DNA of 12,533 nt from assembly GCA_002339135.1 (NCBI GenBank), contig DDJR01000030.1, forward strand, positions 18,112-30,644. The letters are read 5' to 3'. The notes beneath the pieces are model-generated. The model did not search any database, was not told the origin of the DNA, and was given only the letters and a program-made list of their open reading frames with translations. The position numbers were made by a program, and so were the translations under genes. The DNA comes from Flavobacteriales bacterium UBA2619 (GTDB lineage Bacteria > Bacteroidota > Bacteroidia > Flavobacteriales_D > Sanyastnellaceae). This document shows, in pieces, positions 6,442 to 12,533 of this stretch (position 1 is its first letter; the number at the start of each line of letters is the position of its first letter).

Positions 6442-7244
6442 GGTTGGCGTTTTTCAAATGGATCCCATTCATACCTTTTTCTTCGAGCGTCTTTTGTGAA
6501 TTCCCCATGTTCTAAGAAGTGCTTTATCTCATCTCCCACGACATCAAACCGCACATACATCTCATCGTGATCTAAGACAGAATGAAAGTAATCGTCGACA
6601 TTCCCATCCATCTCAGATGGGTTAAAATTGTAGGCACCATATTTGGATGCCGTTTTTCGAAACAGCCTCATGATCGAGGTTGCCTTGTTCTCGATGATCA
6701 ACCCGATTTCAACCCCTGGGGTACTTTCGAGAGGAGAGATCTCAACTTTGCTGAATTGCACCAACACATCGCCATAGACCATCTTTGAAAGGAGACAAAT
6801 CCATTCTACAGCTACTTTAGGTGCTCGTTCTTGGATGGGGCTCCTGTCATAAATAATTGTAGAGATCTTGCCAAACCCTTCCTTTTCAATGTGTTTATTT
6901 AAAACATATCCACCTATGATATAACACACAACTTTCACATCAGCATACTCATCTAGCTGGTGCTCTTTGTAAAATTGAGAAAAGGTGTCATGAGAATCTT
7001 CTAGTGAATGCCTGAGAATAAACTCAGGGATATAAACATCGCAATTGAGAGTGGTGAAAAAGTCAGTTTGGACCTTCCGGTTTTTTTTTGAATCACCAAA
7101 CCCATTCAGGATTACAAGTGCTGTTTTCTCTTCCCTGGGTAGACGGTCATCGACGACAATGACCTCTTGAGCATCACAAAAAAGTGATAGGGTGAGAAAA
7201 ACAACAACAGCACTTAAGCGGATATATACAATTTGATTCAGCAT
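6438..7244 (-). CDS. Exported alpha/beta-hydrolase-like protein, probable missing nucleophile
   Basis: 268 residues, ATG start, first gene of the lipid operon. Residues 1-25 form a signal peptide (hydrophobic 5-22, likely cleavage CDA|QE); the Cys before it is not in a lipobox. The remainder reads as an alpha/beta hydrolase: 'ALVILNGFGDS' (42-52, oxyanion-hole strand region), 'VKVVCYIIGGYVLNKHI' (103-119, the nucleophile elbow position), 'IIYDRSPI' (130-137) and 'DHDEMYVRFDVV' (225-236, candidate catalytic H226). In the elbow the usual G-x-S-x-G-G reads C-Y-I-I-G-G, so Ser is replaced by Ile109. It may be a non-catalytic lipid- or acyl-binding relative, or use another residue. Four-bp overlap with the phosphatidyltransferase gene. 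In E. coli ynbC (from memory) a hydrolase domain also sits beside ynbA/ynbB. Fold moderately confident, activity unknown. Confidence 0.7.
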   Translation of the reverse strand: MLNQIVYIRLSAVVVFLTLSLFCDAQEVIVVDDRLPREEKTALVILNGFGDSKKNRKVQTDFFTTLNCDVYIPEFILRHSLEDSHDTFSQFYKEHQLDEYADVKVVCYIIGGYVLNKHIEKEGFGKISTIIYDRSPIQERAPKVAVEWICLLSKMVYGDVLVQFSKVEISPLESTPGVEIGLIIENKATSIMRLFRKTASKYGAYNFNPSEMDGNVDDYFHSVLDHDEMYVRFDVVGDEIKHFLEHGEFTKDARRKRYEWDPFEKRQP

Positions 7245-7260
7245 CTTAGGAGTCTAAGAT
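7243..7260 (-). promoter_or_regulatory. Perfect inverted repeat enclosing the start codon of the lipid operon
   Basis: On the - strand the sequence is ATCTTAG-ACTC-CTAAGAT followed by G, so the AT of the operon's first ATG forms the end of a perfect 7-bp stem with a 4-nt loop. A flanking U-G pair could draw in the whole start codon. It could hide the start in the mRNA or act as an 18-bp operator. The repeat is certain; the function is a guess. Confidence 0.45.
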
Positions 7261-7585
7261 AGAATAAGCCTTAAAACACGCTGCTGGAACACATGCCAAA
7301 TTATCAACTGTTTTCCATTCCAACCAGTCGCTTGTATTTATTTTCATGTCAAATCCCCCTGATTCTAAGCAACTCATTCATGAGTGGAAAACAACATTTT
7401 TTTCTTCATCAGTGAACGAGATGACCATGGGCCTGAAGATTTATCAATACTAGGTAACACTTTAAATTCGGGTGATATGGGGGGAGTATTATTTGACAGA
7501 TTAGTTGGACCGAGTCATGAGGTTAAGCTTATTCAAGGGCATAAAACCTGAATAGTTGTATCTTGCATTTTCTAAAAATTAAGTG
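7261..7585. other. Divergent intergenic region, about 325 bp, with one doubtful small reading frame
   Basis: It lies between the - strand lipid operon and the + strand lipoprotein gene, so promoters for both must be here. None stands out: 'TATCTTGC' (7559-7566) before the lipoprotein is a weak -7 candidate. A 55-codon GTG-started frame (7384-7551, +) and a 35-codon ATG frame (7346-7453, +) overlap and would join across a T7 run (7397-7403); see findings. Confidence 0.5.
7384..7551 (+). CDS. Possible small protein of 55 residues, unassigned
   Basis: GTG start, TGA stop, ending 34 bases before the lipoprotein gene on the same strand. The translation has a balanced, protein-like composition ('SERDDHGPEDLSILGNTL', 'GGVLFDRLVGPSHEVKL') and no low-complexity stretch. 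There is no recognisable family, signal peptide or start signal. An overlapping ATG frame just upstream might supply its true N-terminus through a frameshift at a T7 run, in which case this would be a broken gene. Equally it could be chance. Confidence 0.2.
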   Translation: MENNIFFFISERDDHGPEDLSILGNTLNSGDMGGVLFDRLVGPSHEVKLIQGHKT

Positions 7586-7972
7586 ATGAGATATTTGTTA
7601 ATTTCTTTTATATTCCTGTTTTTATGCAGTTGTGAAAGCACCCATACATTCAGAAAAATTATTCAAAACAATTCTTCACATTCAATACAATTGCATTATT
7701 TCAGCAGTTCATATGACATGGACACGATGTATTTCATGACTTCAAACTCTTCTGTGGACATTGAGTTTTTTCAAAAGCTGGGAAATAAACCTTGTGTTAT
7801 TCCATCTTCTCCCTGTTCAATCACTGAGAATGATACGCTTGAAGTTTTTCTTGAAGACATGATGTTTCTGGGAGATTTCAGAAATGAATACAACTGGACA
7901 GAGGATTTGGGTGGAAACAAGCATACGATTCAGGTGTGTACTTACGTCATTACAGATGGTGAATTTGAATAG
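7586..7972 (+). CDS. Small hypothetical lipoprotein
   Basis: 128 residues from the ATG at 7586; the GTG immediately before it (7583) is also in frame but the ATG is preferred. The N-terminus MRYLLISFIFLFLCSCES is a short positively charged, strongly hydrophobic signal ending in a lipobox-like L-C-S-C, so a lipidated N-terminal Cys after cleavage is likely, with the protein tethered in the periplasm or outer membrane. The mature part is polar, rich in Ser, Asn and aromatic residues, with two further Cys (in 'PSSPCSITEND' and 'IQVCTYVI') that could form a disulfide; alternating strands suggest a small beta-fold. No family is recognised. It is flanked by convergent and divergent neighbours, so it is probably transcribed alone. 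Confidence 0.8.
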   Translation: MRYLLISFIFLFLCSCESTHTFRKIIQNNSSHSIQLHYFSSSYDMDTMYFMTSNSSVDIEFFQKLGNKPCVIPSSPCSITENDTLEVFLEDMMFLGDFRNEYNWTEDLGGNKHTIQVCTYVITDGEFE

Positions 7973-8031
7973 CTGAGAATCCACTTGCAATTCTCTTTAC
8001 GATTTCTTCGAATGAAACACCAGCAAAGATT

Positions 8032-8073
8032 TTATCTGAGTTGCTTATTTTTTCAGATATTATCTGATTGCTT
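8032..8073. repeat. Imperfect direct repeat with embedded palindrome in a convergent gap
   Basis: TTATCTGAGTTGCTT (8032-8046) recurs as TTATCTGATTGCTT (8060-8073), one base shorter. The second copy overlaps a perfect palindrome, TCAGATA-T-TATCTGA (8053-8067). A T6 run precedes the palindrome on the + strand, so neither strand gives stem followed by U-run; it is not a standard terminator, though it lies where both genes should end. Confidence 0.6.
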
Positions 8074-8134
8074 GTTGGGTTAAACAACAGGGGCGATCCA
8101 TTGTGCAACGCACGAGTGGCAGGGCAGGAGCAGC

Positions 8135-11125
8135 TTAAAATTTAACCCATCGGTTCATTTGGACACCAAACTCTGTCGTTGTTGAAATTGTGTATGCTCC
8201 TGGAGACAGTCGACTGATATCAAGGGAGATGTGGGTGTCTAAGGCACGTTGAATTGTCGATTCTACCATCTCCCCTTGCGTGTTGTATATTTTCCACGCT
8301 ACAATTTTTTCTTTGGTGGTGCTGATGTGGAGGATGTTTTTTGCGGGATTTGGATACAGGTGTACCATTGAATTTAAAGCCACTTCTTCTACATCGTTTG
8401 TGGCTTCGAACACAGCTGTAAAGTCCAGTACGTTGTTGTAGGTTTCGCCCGTCCAAGATGGATTCAGAAGGTCGTCGATGATTCCGTTTTCTTCCCAATT
8501 TGTGAAGTTGTATCCTGGATTTGCAACTGCAGAGAGTTCAACAGGGATGCCTTTGTAGTAGACCCCGTCCCAAGGGTATTGTGTTGGAGTAATGGTATTG
8601 AGGTGGATGATGCCCGCATTCGCAGGGGATACATCTAGTTGCAAGTTAAACTGTCCATCTAGTTCGAGCGCGTCTTGGATTTGATCCCTAATCACCTCTG
8701 ATTTACATGTTAAATCTTCTCTTAATGCATTGTGGCGGTCATAGAAATCATTCATTTCTTGATCCACTTCATTAGGATTGCTCCACCTTTGGTATTCATT
8801 CGGCATTTCAAGGACCCACTCGTCGAAGTAGTTTTTTTCGATGGCAAGCAGCCTTTCTGGCAGGTACAGTGTGTTGTTGAGGTCTGCAAATCGGTTGATG
8901 AAATAAATGCGGTAGTCTTCGTTGTTCATGCTCCGATTCCATGCTCCAACGAACGGATTCGATTCGCCTTCGCTTAGGATGTGATCTATTCCATTGTCAA
9001 AGCAACCTGACCAACCATTTGGTTGAAGGCTCAATTCCAAATCGATGGTTGCAAATCTCCACCGGAGATCAGAAGCGTCTGATCTGTAAGCCTTAATGTT
9101 GTTGTAGGGCCAGTCGAAGTTAGTGATCCATCCTTGGCTGATAATGTAGTCTGAGTAATTCTGCAGGTCATATATGGCGTTAGCGTCTGTGACAAAAGTG
9201 TTTGAGGAAGGGTCTAGGTTTTGGAATTCTTCCCAGCTGTTCCAATAGTCTATTGCTTGTCCTTCTGTTGCTCTTAGAATCAGATTGTACCAATAACTCA
9301 CAGAAACAACATCTACGGATTCTGCGTCTTGGAAGTTGTCGTATTCCTGCCAGAATTCTCCGTCTAGCTTTTCTCTCATTTCGTAAAGCCCAAAGTATCC
9401 ACCATTGATGTATACTGACACAGGTCGCATGGCAGAGTGGTAGCAATATGTTCCGCTGGTGAGCATGTCAACCAAGCATGCGTCTTTGTAGGGAAGCGTG
9501 AGCCATTGGTTGCTTCCGTTCCGGAAATAAAGACGAGAGAATGTGTTCCGTTCGGGTCTGTTTGAGAGAATGCTTAGTTCTACTGGGCTTTCTTCAAAAG
9601 CACCTTTTGCAAGCTCTAGACGGAAAGAATGTTGGGGGTGAGATCTGCTTCCTCCCGCTCCACCATCGATTTGCATGGCAGCATCTCTGTCGAAGACAAA
9701 CTCGTGGGCTGAAGTAGAGTCATAGTAAGTGATTTGGGCAAATTTCTCCCAGTCTTCACCCCAGTGGTCAAAGATTCCATTTTCTCCATATAGGCTAGAG
9801 TTGTCAACGTTAATTGACAAGATAGGGGTGATGTGCGATACGTTAATCAGGTAGGATTCAGAAGCAATTTCACTGGGGACGAAGTTGTCTTTAAATGCTC
9901 TTGCTCTAATTGGTGAGGATTGATAAATTTCTATTGCTTCCCCTATATAAAGTTCAGAGTCCTGATCTGGTTCGTCTCCGTTTGTCGTGAATCGGATTTG
10001 CGTTTCTGCATCTCCGGTATTGTAGATCTCCACACTGAGTGTTGTATTGTAAACACCTCCTACTTCTGAGATAGCAGGCGTACTGCATATGCCGTCAGGA
10101 TTGATGCTATTGCCGTTTGATTCGCCTGGAGAGGGGAGGGTGAGTATCTCAGCTGAGGGGTTTCCATCAGGAAGAGAGCCTAAGCTTGTCAGGGGTGATG
10201 GGCAGTCAATATATAAGTCGTCTATAATTTCTTGAGAAGGAGACGATAGATATATGGTCTCCCCTTGGGAGTCTATTTTAAAATTCGTGTGAAAACTCTC
10301 TCCTTCGCTATTCACAAATTCAGCTTCAACTCCATCGTTCATGGTGTGCTTGATTTTGATGCTGATGTAGGTGTAGTTTTCATAGGATGTGCTTTCTACG
10401 ACCCATGCCATGTTATTTATAGGTCCGGCTGATAGGCCCGCGGTTGAAAGTTCCTCCGCAGTGAATAGCATTTGGTTTCTAGCGCTCCAATACCAATTTC
10501 CGTAGGGCGCAGGATAGCATGTATTGCAGTTGTGTATGTTGTCGTTCCCAACGATGCTAGTGTTGAACCTTGTATTGGGTCTTTGGTAGTATACATCACC
10601 TCCAAATGCGTCACATGCGGCATCACTGTTGTCGTTGTATTTAACGATCGTTGAAGGGAAGGTGGTCGATGTTTGGTTAAAGATTGAATTGTTAGTGTAT
10701 CCTTGGTTGTAATAAGAGCATACGTCTATCAGGATGTTAGATGATCCGTCCCATTCGAAAGGCTCATCGAAATCGTGGGTGTTCCAACCTGGAACGGGTG
10801 TGTAGTTTTCAATAAATGCTGCGCTTTGAAATACCTGAGTGAAGTACTTATCCTTTCCGCTGCAAAATACGATGAGGAATTCTCCTGGTTGAATTTCGTA
10901 ATCTGTAAAGGTCCATTTCTGTAGGTCTAGCTCGTCATCGGTGAGAGAATAGCCGTCTAGATTCACTACAGCGTTGCCGGAGTTGTAGATCTCGATCCAA
11001 TCCTCTGATTCATCATCTTCATCAAGAATGGTGTTGAAATTCTTGTTTGACCCTTCGTTAATCATGAGTTGGGCGTGAAAACCACTTCCCAGAAGTGCCA
11101 CGTACAAGAGGATAAGATTTTTCAT
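8135..11125 (-). CDS. T9SS-secreted CotH-family protein with lamin-tail domain
   Basis: 996 residues, ATG start, signal peptide (1-18, HA|QL). Modules in order: first half of a lamin-tail domain (20-95, 'DWIEIYNSG', 'GEFLIVFCSGKD'); an intruding Bacteroidota module (96-276); second half of the lamin-tail domain (277-340, 'HTNFKIDSQGETIYL'); a chitobiase C-terminal-like domain (about 352-428, 'RFTTNGDEPD'); the CotH kinase-like domain (about 432-800, 'GGAGGSRSHPQHSFRLEL', 'VYINGGYFGLYEMREKLDG', 'WRFATIDLEL'); an InlB-type beta module (about 828-908, 'NPGYNFTNWEENG'); and a T9SS type A sorting tail (922-996, 'LYPNPAKN' to 'NRWVKF'). CotH domains are atypical kinases; spore-coat CotH phosphorylates a protein, but bacterial surface members are mostly uncharacterised. 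The usual D-L-D of the late motif is D-L-E here (695-697). It should be delivered to the cell surface or medium. It follows the ligase gene by 85 bp on the same strand, though a shared function is unlikely. Confidence 0.93.
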   Translation of the reverse strand: MKNLILLYVALLGSGFHAQLMINEGSNKNFNTILDEDDESEDWIEIYNSGNAVVNLDGYSLTDDELDLQKWTFTDYEIQPGEFLIVFCSGKDKYFTQVFQSAAFIENYTPVPGWNTHDFDEPFEWDGSSNILIDVCSYYNQGYTNNSIFNQTSTTFPSTIVKYNDNSDAACDAFGGDVYYQRPNTRFNTSIVGNDNIHNCNTCYPAPYGNWYWSARNQMLFTAEELSTAGLSAGPINNMAWVVESTSYENYTYISIKIKHTMNDGVEAEFVNSEGESFHTNFKIDSQGETIYLSSPSQEIIDDLYIDCPSPLTSLGSLPDGNPSAEILTLPSPGESNGNSINPDGICSTPAISEVGGVYNTTLSVEIYNTGDAETQIRFTTNGDEPDQDSELYIGEAIEIYQSSPIRARAFKDNFVPSEIASESYLINVSHITPILSINVDNSSLYGENGIFDHWGEDWEKFAQITYYDSTSAHEFVFDRDAAMQIDGGAGGSRSHPQHSFRLELAKGAFEESPVELSILSNRPERNTFSRLYFRNGSNQWLTLPYKDACLVDMLTSGTYCYHSAMRPVSVYINGGYFGLYEMREKLDGEFWQEYDNFQDAESVDVVSVSYWYNLILRATEGQAIDYWNSWEEFQNLDPSSNTFVTDANAIYDLQNYSDYIISQGWITNFDWPYNNIKAYRSDASDLRWRFATIDLELSLQPNGWSGCFDNGIDHILSEGESNPFVGAWNRSMNNEDYRIYFINRFADLNNTLYLPERLLAIEKNYFDEWVLEMPNEYQRWSNPNEVDQEMNDFYDRHNALREDLTCKSEVIRDQIQDALELDGQFNLQLDVSPANAGIIHLNTITPTQYPWDGVYYKGIPVELSAVANPGYNFTNWEENGIIDDLLNPSWTGETYNNVLDFTAVFEATNDVEEVALNSMVHLYPNPAKNILHISTTKEKIVAWKIYNTQGEMVESTIQRALDTHISLDISRLSPGAYTISTTTEFGVQMNRWVKF

Positions 11126-11210
11126 AGTATGTAAATCTAGAGATTAATCCTTCATGTCATTCGAAAACATCCTGCGAAATTTTCAAACTGTTTCAATGAT
11201 TCCATTCTCT

Positions 11211-12533
11211 TTAGCTTAACCCTGAAATCAAACCTTGTTCATCGATGTCCATGCCTTCCGAAGCGGGATGAGATGGAAGCCCTGGCATTCGCATCATTTT
11301 CCCGAGAATGGGAATCAGAAAACCTGCGCCTGCGGCAAATTCAAATTCACGTACAGTCACGGTAAAGCCCTCGGGTCGGCCACGCAGACTTTCATCGTCT
11401 GAGAGTGATTTCTGTGTCTTTGCCATACAAATGGGCAAGTCAGACAGTCCCAGTTTTTCAATTCGTTTCAGGTCAACAATGGCTTGTCGCTCATAGTTGA
11501 CGCTAACGGCTCCATAGACTTCGCGGGCAATGGTCTCGATCTTTTCTTTGACGGGCAACCCCCAATCGTAAAGAGGCTTAAAATGATTGTTTCCGCTTTC
11601 TACAGAAGCGACTACTGCCAGTGCTAAATCTGTTGTGCCTTCTCCACCCAGTTCCCAGCCACGAGCTAAGACAGCCTTCACTCCGAGATCATCACAACGA
11701 TCGATGATGAGTTGAACTTCTTCGTCAGAATCTGTGACAAAGTGGTTGATAGACACCACAGGCTTGATGCCAAATTTCACCGCGTTTTCGATGTGCTTTT
11801 CAAGATTTGCCATGCCTTTTTGCACCCGCTCTAGGTGGGGCGTATTGTATTCCTCCTTGGGGGCTCCACCGTGGTGTCTGAGTGCACGAATCGTGGCCAC
11901 CAAGACGATTGCTTTGGGCTTAATGCCTGCAGAAACACACTTGATGTTCATGAATTTCTCGGCTCCCAAATCAGCGCCAAACCCAGCTTCTGTGACAACA
12001 TAGTCACTCAAAGACATGCCCATCTTGGTTGCGAGAATGGTATTGGTGCCTTGCGCGATATTCGCAAAAGGTCCACCATGAACGATTGCAGGGTTGCCTT
12101 CCAGTGTCTGAACTAGGTTGGGGTTAATCGCGTCTTTCAAGAGAACAGCCATGGCTCCTTGGGCGTTTAAGTCACGTGCATAAATGGGCTTTCGATCCAT
12201 CGTGAAACCAACAAAGATGTTTCCGATTTTCTTTTTCAAATCGTTAATGCCAGTACACATACACAGTATCGCCATAATCTCTGAAGCAGGAGTGATGTTG
12301 AATCCATCTTCTCGAGGGATTCCGTTAGCCGTTCCACCCAAACCGATTGTGATTTGGCGCAGTGAACGGTCGTTCATATCCATGACTCTCTTCCAATAAA
12401 TGGATCTGGGATCTAGGCCCAGACTTTCCGTTCTGCTTTGAAGATTGTTGTCAATAATTGCCGAGAGCAAGTTGTTTGCATTCTCGATGGCTGAGAAATC
12501 ACCAGTAAAATGCAAGTTGATGTCTTCCATTGG
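11211..12533 (-). CDS. fhs: Formate-tetrahydrofolate ligase (5' partial)
   Basis: ATP-dependent formation of 10-formyltetrahydrofolate from formate and tetrahydrofolate in the cytoplasm, feeding one-carbon metabolism. The last 440 residues are present; the gene runs off the right edge, and 'PMEDINLHFTGDF' at the edge is an internal family motif, so the Met at 12530 is not the start. With a usual length of about 555, the first 115 or so residues with the nucleotide-binding P-loop lie outside. Recognisable blocks are 'GIPREDGFNIT', 'HGGPFANIAQGTNT', 'TEAGFGADLGAEKF', 'RALRHHGG', 'VSINHF.TDSDEE', and near the end 'RPEGFTVTVREFE' and 'GAGFLIPILGKMMRMPGLPS'. The C-terminal end is intact. Nothing broken is visible; the family call is very firm. 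Confidence 0.98.
   Translation of the reverse strand, partial: PMEDINLHFTGDFSAIENANNLLSAIIDNNLQSRTESLGLDPRSIYWKRVMDMNDRSLRQITIGLGGTANGIPREDGFNITPASEIMAILCMCTGINDLKKKIGNIFVGFTMDRKPIYARDLNAQGAMAVLLKDAINPNLVQTLEGNPAIVHGGPFANIAQGTNTILATKMGMSLSDYVVTEAGFGADLGAEKFMNIKCVSAGIKPKAIVLVATIRALRHHGGAPKEEYNTPHLERVQKGMANLEKHIENAVKFGIKPVVSINHFVTDSDEEVQLIIDRCDDLGVKAVLARGWELGGEGTTDLALAVVASVESGNNHFKPLYDWGLPVKEKIETIAREVYGAVSVNYERQAIVDLKRIEKLGLSDLPICMAKTQKSLSDDESLRGRPEGFTVTVREFEFAAGAGFLIPILGKMMRMPGLPSHPASEGMDIDEQGLISGLS

Noticed and set aside
11126..11210. Promoter in the gap between the ligase and CotH genes
   Set aside because: TAGATTTA just before the CotH ATG is one base off the -7 consensus, but it would place transcription start at the ATG itself and no -33 element is visible.
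12528..12530. ATG at 12530 as the start of the ligase
   Set aside because: 'MEDINLHFTGDF' is an internal motif of formate-tetrahydrofolate ligase, and the P-loop region is still missing upstream.
1..12533. tRNA, rRNA, CRISPR array, insertion sequence, phage or defence genes
   Set aside because: No cloverleaf, regularly spaced repeats, transposase, integrase or restriction motifs were seen on either strand by eye.

Overview
The window looks like a chromosomal segment of a Bacteroidota bacterium, most likely a marine or aquatic Flavobacteriales-type lineage. The evidence is a type IX secretion (T9SS) C-terminal sorting domain, a CotH protein with a lamin-tail domain, Ig-like repeats of the kind common in large Bacteroidota surface proteins, moderate-to-low GC, and a TAnnTTTG-type promoter box. 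There is no rRNA, tRNA, CRISPR array, insertion sequence or phage gene. Both ends cut a gene.

Layout. (1) Positions 1-3281, + strand: two secreted proteins. The first is a 5'-truncated Ig-repeat protein. The second is a glycoside-hydrolase-like barrel protein. They share almost the same 56-residue C-terminal module, with two dockerin/EF-hand-like calcium loops and four cysteines. (2) 3450-4037, - strand: a membrane-anchored SOUL-family (heme-binding type) protein with its own promoter candidate. (3) 4254-7244, - strand: a compact four-gene lipid operon. In transcription order it encodes an exported alpha/beta-hydrolase-like protein, a CDP-alcohol phosphatidyltransferase, a CdsA-type phosphatidate cytidylyltransferase and a PlsC-type acyltransferase. 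Junctions are a 4-bp overlap, an 8-bp overlap and a direct abutment in the same frame across a single TAA. (4) 7245-7972: a gene-poor stretch with a start-codon hairpin and a doubtful small reading frame, then a small lipoprotein gene on the + strand. (5) 8135-11125, - strand: a 996-residue T9SS-exported CotH-family protein with a mosaic N-terminus. (6) 11211-12533, - strand: the C-terminal four-fifths of formate-tetrahydrofolate ligase.

How the genes fit together. The operon is the most coherent system. PlsC makes phosphatidic acid, CdsA activates it to CDP-diacylglycerol, and the phosphatidyltransferase would join that to an unidentified alcohol. The set resembles, from memory, the uncharacterised E. 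coli ynbA/ynbB/ynbC group with a dedicated acyltransferase added. Its phosphatidyltransferase has Asn at two positions that are normally metal-binding Asp, and its hydrolase-like member appears to lack the nucleophilic Ser. It is the best candidate for an undescribed system: an accessory phospholipid pathway with an unknown headgroup. The other genes are mainly cell-surface or secreted proteins plus one housekeeping one-carbon enzyme.
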